Assembly (NCBI RefSeq): GCF_010537335.1
Contig: NZ_AP019711.1
Span: 1,550,001 to 1,614,000, forward strand
DNA length: 64,000 bases
Direction of reading: 5' to 3'
From: Amedibacterium intestinale
GTDB taxonomy: Bacteria > Bacillota_I > Bacilli_A > Erysipelotrichales > Erysipelotrichaceae
Every line of letters starts with the position of its first letter. Positions within the stretch are counted from its first letter, which is position 1. Position numbers and translations under genes: made by a program. Under the pieces are notes generated by a model. That model was given only the letters and a program-made list of their open reading frames with translations. It did not search any database and was not told the DNA's origin. Below are positions 39,494 to 48,213 of this stretch, in pieces.

Positions 39494-40309
39494 TTACAAC
39501 GTACCCTCTAGGATTTTAGAAATAAAGTTACCTACACCATCATGATTATTATCTTCTGTAATATAATTCGCTGCACTCTTCGTTTTTTCACTACCATTTG
39601 CCATAACAACACCCATCGCAGCATTTTTTACCATATCATAATCATTATCCGCATCCCCAAAAACACAAAGTTCATCCAAAGATAAATCATGCATTTTTAA
39701 TGCTTCTATTAATCCATTTGTTTTTGTAACTCTAGAATCCATGTATTCATATAGAACACTTGCTGTTTTTAAAGAAGCAGATTTGTAATTTTCATTATGG
39801 AACGTTTTACTTTTTTCTATTACTTTTTCCATATATCCTTCATCACAAACAATCATCACTTTTGATTTCGGTTCTTTTAAAAATTCTTTAAAATCTACAA
39901 CCTTATAAGGTACCTTATCAAAATAAGATAGCATTTGAATATATTTATCATCTTTAGGAGCGTATAAAATTCCTTCATAAGGTATCGCAAAATTCAAATC
40001 CATTCCTTCATAATGATTTATAATGTCCTGAATCAGTGCTCCATCTAATGGATAATTTGATTTATCGATTCCTAAAATATAATCATAAATTTCTGCACCG
40101 CCAGTACCTACGATAATGTCTACTATATTGTTTACTCCCCATGTTTCTAACAAGGTTTTTACACTATCTACATCTCTTCCTGTACATAGACCAAACAAGA
40201 TTCCCTGTTCTTTTGCTTTTTTTATCATTTCTATCGTAAATGGAGAAACATACCCTTCATCATTCAATAAAGTTCCATCTACATCACACATAATTGCTTT
40301 TATCACCAT
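39494..40309 (-). CDS. Cof-type HAD phosphatase (operon 3)
   Basis: 271 aa. Motif I DVDGTLLNDEG, motif II CTGRDVDS near 42, motif IV GDADNDYDMV near 216. Stop-to-start distances of 16-18 bp on both sides place it in one transcript with the histidine phosphatase before and the other HAD protein after it. Confidence 0.9.
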   Translation of the reverse strand: MVIKAIMCDVDGTLLNDEGYVSPFTIEMIKKAKEQGILFGLCTGRDVDSVKTLLETWGVNNIVDIIVGTGGAEIYDYILGIDKSNYPLDGALIQDIINHYEGMDLNFAIPYEGILYAPKDDKYIQMLSYFDKVPYKVVDFKEFLKEPKSKVMIVCDEGYMEKVIEKSKTFHNENYKSASLKTASVLYEYMDSRVTKTNGLIEALKMHDLSLDELCVFGDADNDYDMVKNAAMGVVMANGSEKTKSAANYITEDNNHDGVGNFISKILEGTL

Positions 40310-40327
40310 AAGCTATCTTCTCCTCAT

Positions 40328-40891
40328 TTATCGTATTACTTCTTTTAATGTAAAGTGATGATCGTTATATTCATACACAAAAACACAACAGTTCGTAAAA
40401 CCCTTTTTTAATTCTTCGCTAGGATCTTGTACACCTCGAAGAAAGTTAAAACAAGCACCTCCATGAGAAACCGCCAATACACTTTGATGATCTTCTTTTT
40501 CCATGATTTCTGTTAATGTTTTCATCATTCTATCTTTTACATCATCACTGGATTCCCCTCCAAACTGCAAATAGTATGTTTTACACCCTTCAGGATCATC
40601 GCAATTCAAACGTTCACTTTCTCCTTCTAATTCTCCATAAAACATTTCTTTTAATCCTTTTAAACGAGTATATTGCATATCGGTAACGATTTCTAAGGTA
40701 TCACTGCAACGCTCACTTGTAGAACAATAGGCATGGTCAAAAGATATGCCATGTTCTTTAAAATATTCGGATACTTTCTTTGCCTGTTCTTTTCCCTGCT
40801 GAGTGAGTGGGGAATCACACCATCCCTGAATCTTTTTCTGTACATTAAACATTGTTTGTGCATGTCTCATCAAATATAAAGTTTTACTCAT
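40328..40891 (-). CDS. Histidine phosphatase family protein (operon 3)
   Basis: 187 aa. LMRHAQTMFN at residue 7 (catalytic His), QGWCDSPLTQQG, second His in AVSHGGACFNF near 139. Clearly paralogous to 34329-34910. The start overlaps the end of the MBL gene by 8 bp, indicating translational coupling. Confidence 0.9.
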   Translation of the reverse strand: MSKTLYLMRHAQTMFNVQKKIQGWCDSPLTQQGKEQAKKVSEYFKEHGISFDHAYCSTSERCSDTLEIVTDMQYTRLKGLKEMFYGELEGESERLNCDDPEGCKTYYLQFGGESSDDVKDRMMKTLTEIMEKEDHQSVLAVSHGGACFNFLRGVQDPSEELKKGFTNCCVFVYEYNDHHFTLKEVIR

Positions 40892-41711
40892 TCTTTTTAC
40901 TCCTTACTTCATACACTTCTCCTGGTGCCAGTATTTTTACTCTGTTTGGATTTACAACATGGTCAAGAATATTTTGTGGATTTCCATTAAAGGGCGTCAT
41001 GTCTGGTGCATCCACGCATCCCCAATGGATACAAATTAAATCACTATTAGGATATGTATTTGCCAATTGTATCGCACCTTTTAACGTAATATGCCAATCA
41101 TTATCCGCAAAATCAAATAAAATAACATCTGGAGCTGACATATGCAAATGCTCTTCTAAAAGACGTGAATCCCCCGGCAGCCAAATCGTCCCATCTTCTG
41201 TTTCCATCCAATAACCGCAATACTCTTCTTTTTTCCATTCTCTATACTGATACTTTTTCACATCATTTTGCCAGTTATGCCATGCTGGTGTTAGTTTGAA
41301 AGTTATGTTTCCTATTTGAAACGTATCGTGTATTCCATGTCCAATTCCATTGATTTGCAATTCCTTTTCCATCTGCTGTGCAACATAGTATGGTGCATGA
41401 AACTCCTTGCATTTCTCCTTTAGTTTACGACAAGTCACACGACTGAAATGATCATTATCAATATGGGTAACTAAAACAGCATCTAAAAAGGGAACACTTT
41501 CTGGAAGCATTGGCATTTCAATTAAAAGCGGCATATCAAACCCCTCCAGCAATGGATCGATCATAACATTGGTACCCTTGCTGTTTATCATAATACCGGC
41601 ATTTCCCAACCACCTGATTTGTGTACCTTCTATCTTATCAAATGCTTTTTTATCAATCAATTGTGTCTTCCCTGCTACTGCCTGTCCTTTTTCATTTATT
41701 TTAAATTTCAT
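40884..41711 (-). CDS. Metallo-beta-lactamase-fold hydrolase
   Basis: 275 aa. Metal-ligand motif VTHIDNDHFS near residue 81, IRWLGNAGIMI near 33 and LPGDSRLL / LICIHWGC toward the C-terminus, the UlaG-like/YycJ-like MBL arrangement. The classical HxHxDH reads H-I-D-N-D-H, i.e. the second His is Asp. Possibly a lactonase or phosphoester hydrolase acting on sugar derivatives. Follows licT by 30 bp with AGGAGG ribosome site. Confidence 0.85.
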   Translation of the reverse strand: MKFKINEKGQAVAGKTQLIDKKAFDKIEGTQIRWLGNAGIMINSKGTNVMIDPLLEGFDMPLLIEMPMLPESVPFLDAVLVTHIDNDHFSRVTCRKLKEKCKEFHAPYYVAQQMEKELQINGIGHGIHDTFQIGNITFKLTPAWHNWQNDVKKYQYREWKKEEYCGYWMETEDGTIWLPGDSRLLEEHLHMSAPDVILFDFADNDWHITLKGAIQLANTYPNSDLICIHWGCVDAPDMTPFNGNPQNILDHVVNPNRVKILAPGEVYEVRSKKNE

Positions 41712-41741
41712 ATATAGTTACCTCCTGCTTTTCCTTTTAAA

Positions 41742-42584
41742 TTATGAACGTTCATTCTTATATACAACTCTTGCGATATGTATTGTTAAATATAACGTTT
41801 CTTCCTGTGATAAATCATATGCATAATTTGTTTTTAAAAATTGTTTGATTTTGAGGCAGTATGCATATGCATTTTTATATTTTATTTTAATTAGATCCAG
41901 CAAATCATCACTTTGTTCATCCTGATAACTGCTTTTTGTAATCAAACGATGTGCAAAAAACTTTAAATGTGTTATAAAACGATAAAAATATACGGAATCT
42001 TCATCAAAATCTATATGGAAGAAATACTTCACGATATTCAAAATTTCCTGCATGACCTTTGTAACTTCATAAATCGTTTCCAGCTTCTCATCCATTTCTG
42101 CATTTACGATATGAAGGGCAATAAAGCCTGCTTCATCCTCATTTAACTGTACATTCAGTTTTTCTTTGATCATTTCCAATCCATGTTTTCCTATTTCAAA
42201 TTCATCTTTATAAAATTTCTTAATATCCCACAACAATACATTCTTTACGTCTACTCCTTCTTCATGACGCAGAATTGCGGTAGAAATATGATCACATAAA
42301 GAGAGATAAATGCTATCATTAAGTTTCTTTCCAAGCTTAAGTTTTACATATTTGATAATATCATCACTGATTTTCATATGTTCCACAGGGATTTCTGCAG
42401 CAAGTTCCTGAAATTTAGAAGAAACTTCATCAGATAACGTATAAACCTTGTCTATCAATTCATCCTCAATATGTTCTCCCACTTTTTTCTTAAATGCAAT
42501 TCCTTTCCCCATGGCAATGATTTCTTTATCATGCTCATTTTTGCTAACAATGACATTATTATTTAAAATTTTGTAAATTTCCAT
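41742..42584 (-). CDS. licT: BglG/LicT-family transcriptional antiterminator
   Basis: 280 aa from ATG 42584 (AGGAGAAGG upstream; an in-frame ATG at 42611 lies inside the leader terminator). N-terminal CAT RNA-binding domain (MEIYKILNNNVIVSKNEHDKEIIAMGKGIAFKKK), then two PRDs with candidate phospho-histidines in YLSLCDHISTAILRHEEG (about residue 100), EDEAGFIALHIVNAE (about 160), KFFAHRL and ETLYLTIHIARV near the end. Binds the RAT of operon 2 and, because its own leader has the same RAT, its own transcript, giving positive feedback under PTS control. Confidence 0.94.
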   Translation of the reverse strand: MEIYKILNNNVIVSKNEHDKEIIAMGKGIAFKKKVGEHIEDELIDKVYTLSDEVSSKFQELAAEIPVEHMKISDDIIKYVKLKLGKKLNDSIYLSLCDHISTAILRHEEGVDVKNVLLWDIKKFYKDEFEIGKHGLEMIKEKLNVQLNEDEAGFIALHIVNAEMDEKLETIYEVTKVMQEILNIVKYFFHIDFDEDSVYFYRFITHLKFFAHRLITKSSYQDEQSDDLLDLIKIKYKNAYAYCLKIKQFLKTNYAYDLSQEETLYLTIHIARVVYKNERS

Positions 42585-42602
42585 ATTCCTTCTCCTATAA
42601 AT

Positions 42603-42688
42603 AAAAAACACCTATCTGCAACAAAAAAGAACTCTCTCAATTCTATCTGTGCAAACAGGTTTAGCTTGTACTTAAACAATCACTATCC
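42603..42688 (-). promoter_or_regulatory. RAT antiterminator/terminator leader of licT (operon 3)
   Basis: Minus strand RAT at 42688-42657 has the same GGATAGTGATTG...GCTAAACCT sequence as 38448-38417; the overlapping terminator closes with TTGCAGATAGGTG and a T tract at 42609-42603. Confidence 0.88.
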
Positions 42689-42699
42689 AACTCTTTTAC

Positions 42700-42735
42700 A
42701 TTATAACAAGAATCAAATGATTGTCAACGCTTTCA
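42700..42735 (-). promoter_or_regulatory. licT promoter with cre box overlapping the -35
   Basis: Minus strand: TGAAAGCGTTGACA (42735-42722) with embedded -35 TTGACA, then TATAAT at 42705-42700. Same architecture as 38464-38499. Confidence 0.85.
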
Positions 42736-42748
42736 AATGATTTTCTAT

Positions 42749-42783
42749 AAAAAGACTGTAGCTATCCACTACAATCTTCTTTT
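42749..42783 (-). terminator. Terminator of the 38-aa membrane protein gene
   Basis: Minus strand: GAAGATTGTAG and CTACAGTCTT pair around TGGATAG and run into TTTTAT. Confidence 0.7.
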
Positions 42784-42832
42784 ACATTTTGAAAAGAAAC
42801 AGAGATTAAAATAAGTTATGATTTTTACTACT

Positions 42833-42949
42833 CTACAGATTCATTTTCTTGTCCTGCATTTCTCTAAGAACATTATAAATTTTCTTTAGGAAAAAAACGA
42901 TATCTACCAAGCACAAAACAGCAACAATTAATAGAATGTACATAATCAT
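42833..42949 (-). CDS. Single-pass membrane micropeptide, 38 aa
   Basis: ATG at 42949 has a strong GGAGG site 6 nt upstream; the gene encodes MIMYILLIVAVLCLVDIVFF, then a charged tail LKKIYNVLREMQDKK, and is followed by its own terminator. One N-terminal transmembrane helix (residues 2-20) and an amphipathic cytoplasmic helix. Small size, strong ribosome site and private terminator support a genuine short gene; no family recognised. It lies between licT and a divergent HAD gene. Confidence 0.6.
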   Translation of the reverse strand: MIMYILLIVAVLCLVDIVFFLKKIYNVLREMQDKKMNL

Positions 42950-43133
42950 ATAGTTCCTCCTCTCCCTTGCGATTCTGTAAACCATTGCTTTTCTCTAAAT
43001 AAATACTAGCATATACGATTTGATAAAACAATAACAGTTACAAATGGAAGTGTATATACCTTTTATCAATTATTTTATTCTATTCTATTAGAAGGTATTT
43101 TGTTATAATTACATGGTATGGGGTGATGAGTAT

Positions 43134-43970
43134 ATGATAAAACTTTTCGCATCTGATTTAGATGGAACTTTACTTAATGAACTTCATGAATCTGATGAAG
43201 TTATATTTAATTCAATACAGCAGGTATTAAATAAGAATCTTTATTTTACAATTGCGACTGGAAGAGATTTAAATGGCAGTCTTAGAAATACTGGATTTGA
43301 GACTTTACCTATATATAAGATTTGTATGAATGGAGCATTTATCGCTGCACCAAACAAAGAAATTCTCTATAAGAAAGAAATAGACAAAGCTTTTTTGAAA
43401 GAAATACTTACACAATTTCCTAATATCCATTTTGATTGTATTTCTATAGATCATACATATGTTCAAGGAACAAAGAAGGAATATATACAGCATTTTTATT
43501 CTTCAAACATCTGGAAAAATCTTCATTTCTCAAAGGAAATTTTAGAAGGTTTCATTTCTTCTCATAAATTCGAATGTTCCCTAGAAGAAATATTATCAAA
43601 AGATATTTTGAAATTGAATTGTCGTGTACATGATGAAGAAACAAGAATTCGTCTTGATAATTTTTTAGAAAATCATAAGGATTGTGTTACAAATGCACCT
43701 TTTGAAAAAGGTGCTTATGAAATCACAGACATTTCTGTAAATAAAGGAAATGCAGTTAAAACTTTAGCTGATTATTTAAATATCAACACAAAAGAAGTTG
43801 CTGTTTATGGAGATGGAGGCAATGACTTGGAAATGTTACAAATGTTTGAACACTCTTACGCAACTGAAAATGCGTGTGAAGAAGCTAAGCAATATGCAAA
43901 AGAAATTATTGGACACTGTAAAGACCACGCGGTTCCTTTACATATCATAAAAACGTTATCTAACTGTTAA
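43134..43970 (+). CDS. Cof-type HAD phosphatase
   Basis: 278 aa from ATG 43134 (GGGGTGATG ribosome site; ATG 43113 is less likely). DLDGTLLNELHE motif I, ATGRDLNG near 43, GDGGNDLEML near 222. Related to 38620-39477. A copy of its last 70 or so bases, mutated, occurs at 50602-50675 as part of a segmental duplication. A TATAAT lies just upstream at 43105. Confidence 0.9.
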   Translation: MIKLFASDLDGTLLNELHESDEVIFNSIQQVLNKNLYFTIATGRDLNGSLRNTGFETLPIYKICMNGAFIAAPNKEILYKKEIDKAFLKEILTQFPNIHFDCISIDHTYVQGTKKEYIQHFYSSNIWKNLHFSKEILEGFISSHKFECSLEEILSKDILKLNCRVHDEETRIRLDNFLENHKDCVTNAPFEKGAYEITDISVNKGNAVKTLADYLNINTKEVAVYGDGGNDLEMLQMFEHSYATENACEEAKQYAKEIIGHCKDHAVPLHIIKTLSNC

Positions 43971-44012
43971 GAAATAAAGAAAAAAATTATTTCCCAGGTA
44001 ATATTACAAAAA

Positions 44013-44040
44013 CCTCGCAAATCGCGAGGCTTCTTTTCTT
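44013..44040 (+). terminator. Terminator of the HAD gene
   Basis: CCTCGC/GCGAGG stem with AAAT loop and a T-rich tail (CTTCTTTTCTT). Duplicated at 50719-50748. Confidence 0.75.
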
Positions 44041-44042
44041 TA

Positions 44043-44119
44043 TGGCGCACCCGACAGGGGTCGAACCTGCAACCGTCAGAATCGGAATCTGATACTCTAT
44101 CCAATTGAGCTACGGGCAC
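44043..44119 (-). tRNA. tRNA-Arg (anticodon CCG)
   Basis: 77 nt with encoded CCA. Acceptor GTGCCCG pairs with CGGGTGC; anticodon stem CAGA/TCTG encloses a loop with CCG; T arm contains GGTTCGACC. Intact, unlike the decayed copy at 50750-50826. Confidence 0.95.
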
Positions 44120-44185
44120 TTAACGATAATGATTATACCATAACCCCATGTAAGATTCCACATTCTCATTTAAAATCACTATATG

Positions 44186-44516
44186 CTATTTATTCTCTTT
44201 TTCCAGTTTCAGTAAAAACTCTTTCTTATCCAATCCACCAGCATAACCAACTAACTTATGATTGGTACCAATAACTCTGTGACAAGGTATAAGAATTCCA
44301 ATCGGATTTTTATTATTTGCCATACCTACCGCTCTGCATGCCTTCTCATTTCCAATTTGTATCGCAATCTCCTTATAAGAGCGTGGTTTCTCCATAAGGA
44401 ATGCTGCATAACGCTTTCCATACTTTTTTCTGAAATGAAGTTCCTTCCACTTTTAATGGAAGATCAAAAGACTTTCTCTTCCTTTCCTAGTAATGTTTCA
44501 TTAGCTGGTAAGTCAC
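44186..44516 (-). pseudogene. Decayed copy of ogt (methylated-DNA-protein cysteine methyltransferase)
   Basis: Sequence nearly identical to the 3' two-thirds of the intact ogt at 50892-51344: RSYKEIAIQIGN, ACRAVGMANNKNPIGILIPCHRVIG and the C-terminus are preserved. An inserted base just before RSYKEIA shifts the frame, and similarity fades beyond about 44516, so the N-terminal domain and start are lost. Part of the 0.6-kb duplication. Confidence 0.85.
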
Positions 44517-44662
44517 TCCACCACATAGAATATCTATATTTTATATCTTTTTATTAGAATAATTCACAGTAAATAATGACATTATCATTAGCTCAGTTAT
44601 TTTTATAATGTACTCCATATGTCATTTATACCATATTAATCAAAGTAATCTTTCTATTTCTT

Positions 44663-45553
44663 CTAATTGTTGAAAACAAGACAAGCTGCCCCTAATAATC
44701 CGCTGTCTTCATTTAATGTGGATTTACGCACCTTTACATATGGTTTTACAACGTCATAGACTCTTTCCTTTACCATAGCCTCTATTTCTTCTACAAAACC
44801 TTCAATCTTCAAAGCAACCGATCCTCCCAAAATAATAATCTCTGGATCTGTATAGGCTTGAATATTAGCTATAAAATTTGCAAGATAGATTTTTGCATCT
44901 TGCATAATTTCTTTTGCCACTTTGTTCCCTTCTTTTGCTAAATCATTTACCTGTCCTGCATGTTCTACTTTCAATCCTCGTTTTTTAGCCTGCTCAATGA
45001 TTCCTGTTCCACTGGATATAGCTTCAATTCCACCTGGATAAATCATCCCATGACTTGGACCTTCATGTTTCATACAACAATTAGCAACTTCATTTGCAAA
45101 GCCATGAGCACCAATAAAAATTTTTTTATTAATAACAAGACCTGCACCTAATCCTGTTGATACTGTTAAATACTGAACATAGTCATACGCTTTTCCTTCC
45201 CCAATGACACTTTCTGCAAGTGCTGCTAAATTTGCATCATTTTCCAAATATACAGGAATATGTATTTTTTCTTCTAACTTTTTACTTATTTCACAATCAT
45301 GCCATTTCCCATGTAAATTTGGTGTAGTAAGAATTTTTCCTTTGATAAGATCTAATGGTCCTGGACAAGACATTCCTACTCCCACAATATCTGTTTCAAA
45401 GGATTGAATTGTTTCCGCTATCTTATCCATTGTATTATCTGGATCATTCACATACGTTGAAAATTGAATTCTTTTCTTTATTTCATAGTTTTCATTGATT
45501 AGGGCTACTCTAGTATTTGTTCCGCCAATATCAATCCCTACTGCGTATTTCAT
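44663..45553 (-). CDS. ROK-family sugar kinase
   Basis: 296 aa from ATG 45553 (GGAGGA upstream). ATP-binding GIDIGGTNTRVALI at residue 6, sugar-site VYLENDANLAALAE near 107 and phosphate 2 STGLGAGLVI near 134. The zinc-binding Cys cluster of typical ROK kinases is absent: the stretch reads MKHEGPSHGMIYPGGIEAISSG (split here for reading: MKHEGPSHG, MIYPGGIEA). Last gene of operon 4; likely phosphorylates the unphosphorylated glucose or related hexose released by the GH1 enzyme. Its start overlaps the SGNH gene by 23 bp. Confidence 0.9.
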   Translation of the reverse strand: MKYAVGIDIGGTNTRVALINENYEIKKRIQFSTYVNDPDNTMDKIAETIQSFETDIVGVGMSCPGPLDLIKGKILTTPNLHGKWHDCEISKKLEEKIHIPVYLENDANLAALAESVIGEGKAYDYVQYLTVSTGLGAGLVINKKIFIGAHGFANEVANCCMKHEGPSHGMIYPGGIEAISSGTGIIEQAKKRGLKVEHAGQVNDLAKEGNKVAKEIMQDAKIYLANFIANIQAYTDPEIIILGGSVALKIEGFVEEIEAMVKERVYDVVKPYVKVRKSTLNEDSGLLGAACLVFNN

Positions 45554-46208
45554 TAATATCCTCCTCACATTTTTTTAGCTGATTCTTAATCGCATCTGTA
45601 TAACGTTGATAACCATCTTGTGTTAAATGTAATCCATCTAAAAAACAATTTTCTAAAGGAACTCCATTTTCATCTAATAATGAATCAAATACATCTAAAA
45701 AAGAAACATAGGAATAAGGAATTATTCTTTTATATTCTTCAAATACCATACGAAGAATATCATTACTCCTTAAACCTTGCTTTTTATATTGGTATCCATG
45801 TATTTTTTCTATACAAGGAATACAGCTAATCAAATAGACTTTTGATTCTGGTAAATTCTCATGAATAATTTCTATAAGTTCTTTTACATTCATAGCAATT
45901 TGACGTGGGCTTGTCATAGTTGTATTGCCTAAATCATTAGTACCTATCATTATAAATACTTGTTTTGGGCAATATTTTATGACCGCTTCATCAACAAAAT
46001 GTAAAAGCATATCACTACTAATTCCTACAATCCCACAATTTGCTGCTTCAAAAGAAAAATAGTGATCAATATCCATGTATTTTGTGATTGAATCTCCATA
46101 AAAAACAGTACTTACTTTTTTTCTATTATCTATGATTTCAAGCATTCTTTTAAGAATATCTTTACGTATTTGATAAACATCTGTATCATAAATCATTGTT
46201 TCTCGCAT
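45531..46208 (-). CDS. SGNH/GDSL-family esterase
   Basis: 225 aa from ATG 46208 (AAAGGATG upstream). Catalytic Ser in VFYGDSITKY near residue 38, Gly block GI near 60, Asn in MIGTNDLGN near 88 and Asp/His in FLDGLHLTQDG near 203. No signal peptide, so cytoplasmic. Probably removes acyl groups from imported glycosides or acts as acyl-sugar esterase, matching its place between PTS and ROK kinase genes. Confidence 0.88.
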   Translation of the reverse strand: MRETMIYDTDVYQIRKDILKRMLEIIDNRKKVSTVFYGDSITKYMDIDHYFSFEAANCGIVGISSDMLLHFVDEAVIKYCPKQVFIMIGTNDLGNTTMTSPRQIAMNVKELIEIIHENLPESKVYLISCIPCIEKIHGYQYKKQGLRSNDILRMVFEEYKRIIPYSYVSFLDVFDSLLDENGVPLENCFLDGLHLTQDGYQRYTDAIKNQLKKCEEDINEIRSRD

Positions 46209-46223
46209 CTTTATCATCCTTTC

Positions 46224-46259
46224 AAAAAAAGTGAACATTCCTTTATGGAACGTTCACTT
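46224..46259 (-). terminator. Hairpin terminator within operon 4, after EIIA
   Basis: Minus strand arms AAGTGAACGTTCC and GGAATGTTCACTT (one mismatch), followed by T7. It lies between the EIIA stop and the SGNH ribosome site, so expression of the esterase and kinase is probably reduced relative to the PTS genes. Confidence 0.75.
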
Positions 46260-46263
46260 AACT

Positions 46264-46566
46264 TTATTTCTGATATAACTCAATCAATTCCTGTGCAAGT
46301 AATTTTACTGTTTCACATGAAGCCATTTGATCTTCTGCATGCATTAACAGTAATGAAAACTCTGTTTTTTCACCACTTGCCTCTTTCTGAATTAAAGTTG
46401 CATGTACATGATGTGCGTCCACGAATATATTTTCTGCTTCTTCCATTAACTGTTTGGCACCCACATAATCATTTGCTTTCGCTTTTTGAATTGCTTCTAC
46501 ATACATGGATTTTGCTGTACCACTGCAAGAAATGATTTGAAAACAAATCTGTTCCATTTCACCCAT
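46264..46566 (-). CDS. PTS lactose/cellobiose-family EIIA (operon 4)
   Basis: 100 aa helical EIIA with phospho-His in SLLLMHAEDQMAS near residue 76 and conserved FQIISCSGTAKSMYVEA near 9. Starts 3 bp after the EIIB stop. Second EIIA of this family in the window. Confidence 0.93.
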   Translation of the reverse strand: MGEMEQICFQIISCSGTAKSMYVEAIQKAKANDYVGAKQLMEEAENIFVDAHHVHATLIQKEASGEKTEFSLLLMHAEDQMASCETVKLLAQELIELYQK

Positions 46567-46569
46567 AAA

Positions 46570-46872
46570 TTATTCTCCTATCATTTTCAATGCTGTTTCC
46601 AGCACTTTCTTTCCATTCATCAAACCGTAATCCTGCATATTAATAGTATCTACAGGAATATTTCCTGCTGCAGCTTTTACATTATTTAACTCATAACGAA
46701 TCTGTGGTCCAATCAAAATACAATCTACACCCGATAAATCTTTTTTTGCTTCAGTTAATGATTTTGCTTCAATTTCAACTTCAAGGTTTTGTTTTTTTGC
46801 TTCTTCTTTCATCTTGTTCACTAACATACTTGTTGACATTCCTGCATTACATACTAATAAAATATGTTTCAT
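46570..46872 (-). CDS. PTS lactose/cellobiose-family EIIB (operon 4)
   Basis: 100 aa; phospho-Cys at position 8 in LLVCNAGMSTSMLV, and ILIGPQIRYEL near 53. Located between EIIC (5 bp) and EIIA (3 bp). Confidence 0.93.
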   Translation of the reverse strand: MKHILLVCNAGMSTSMLVNKMKEEAKKQNLEVEIEAKSLTEAKKDLSGVDCILIGPQIRYELNNVKAAAGNIPVDTINMQDYGLMNGKKVLETALKMIGE

Positions 46873-46877
46873 ATTAT

Positions 46878-48200
46878 TTATTCGTCCTGCATTTTACTAT
46901 TTTCAAGTTCAGCTTGTTTTGCTAATACTTTGTCATTAATTCTAACAAATGGAATATAAATTAAGATACCTAAAATGATGATAACCGCCTGTACAATAAC
47001 TGCTCTATAATCACCAGCTGTCGCTAAAAATGCTGATAATAAAGGTGGAGTAGTCCAAGGAATCTGTACTACACAAGGATCCATGAATCCAGTTACCGTT
47101 GCCATGTAGCTAATAAAGATACCCATAGCTGGTACTAGCACAAATGGAATAATCAAAGAAATGTTATACACAATTGGATAACCAAAGATTACTGGTTCAT
47201 TGATATTAAAGATACCCGGAGCAATTGCCAATTTTGCAACATTTTTAGTAACTAAACTACGACCAATGATAAATGTAGCAATCAATAAACAGATAGTTGA
47301 TCCAGAACCACCAATTAAACCAAATGTTGCTACTTGAGATACATTGATAATATTTGGAATTTCCTGTCCTGCATTAAATGCAGCAATATTTTCTGTAATA
47401 TTGATAATCAAAAGTGGTTCTAAGATAGAGCTATAGATAACTGATTGATGGATACCAAAGAACCATAGCATATTTCCTAATGAATAAAGAATGATACATC
47501 CCCATAATCCTGTACTTATATGACGTAAAGGTTCTTGAATAAATGTAGTAATTAAGTTGATTAAATTCATTCCAGTTATATTAAACAACAGTGCTGAAAC
47601 AATTGCAAATAAACTCATTACAATAATAACAGGAATTAATACATTAAATGAACTTCCTACTGCAGGTGGAATATTATCCCCTAAATTCACTTGTAATTTT
47701 TTTATGCTTGATACTTTTACAAAAACCTCCGTTGAAAGTAATCCTATAATGATACCAGCAAACATTGCCCCAGTACCTAAATTAGCAAAAGGCAGAACAC
47801 CTGCTACATCAACCAAATTTCCATTGACATCTTGAACATTTACAGTATTTGGCATCATAACAACTAAAGTTGCCATAGAAACCAATGCTGCAGATAAAGG
47901 ATTTTTAAAATCCCTGTTTTGTGCCATATAGTAACCAGCCATTGCCGCAATCAATAAACCTGAAACATTTAATGTTCCATTCGCAATCACTGTTCCCCAA
48001 TACTGTACATTCGCAAGAGTATCCCCTGAGAAAATCCAAGTAAATACAGTATTATTCAATAATACCGCAAGCCCAGCCAAAATGTATAATGGCATCATTG
48101 TTGCGAATGCATCTCGTAATGAACGTAAATGAATTTCGTTTCCTAGTTTCGCAGCAAACATTGTAAATTTATCTACGAATTTTCTTTTATTGTTATCCAT
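46878..48200 (-). CDS. PTS lactose/cellobiose-family EIIC (operon 4)
   Basis: 440 aa with about 10 membrane segments; NMLWFFGIHQSVIYSSIL near residue 245 and GIFNINEPVIFGYPIVYN near 325 are family hallmarks. Differs clearly from the EIIC of operon 1, so the two systems probably take up different glycosides. Second gene of operon 4. Confidence 0.93.
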   Translation of the reverse strand: MDNNKRKFVDKFTMFAAKLGNEIHLRSLRDAFATMMPLYILAGLAVLLNNTVFTWIFSGDTLANVQYWGTVIANGTLNVSGLLIAAMAGYYMAQNRDFKNPLSAALVSMATLVVMMPNTVNVQDVNGNLVDVAGVLPFANLGTGAMFAGIIIGLLSTEVFVKVSSIKKLQVNLGDNIPPAVGSSFNVLIPVIIVMSLFAIVSALLFNITGMNLINLITTFIQEPLRHISTGLWGCIILYSLGNMLWFFGIHQSVIYSSILEPLLIINITENIAAFNAGQEIPNIINVSQVATFGLIGGSGSTICLLIATFIIGRSLVTKNVAKLAIAPGIFNINEPVIFGYPIVYNISLIIPFVLVPAMGIFISYMATVTGFMDPCVVQIPWTTPPLLSAFLATAGDYRAVIVQAVIIILGILIYIPFVRINDKVLAKQAELENSKMQDE

Positions 48201-48213
48201 AAAATTCCCCTTC

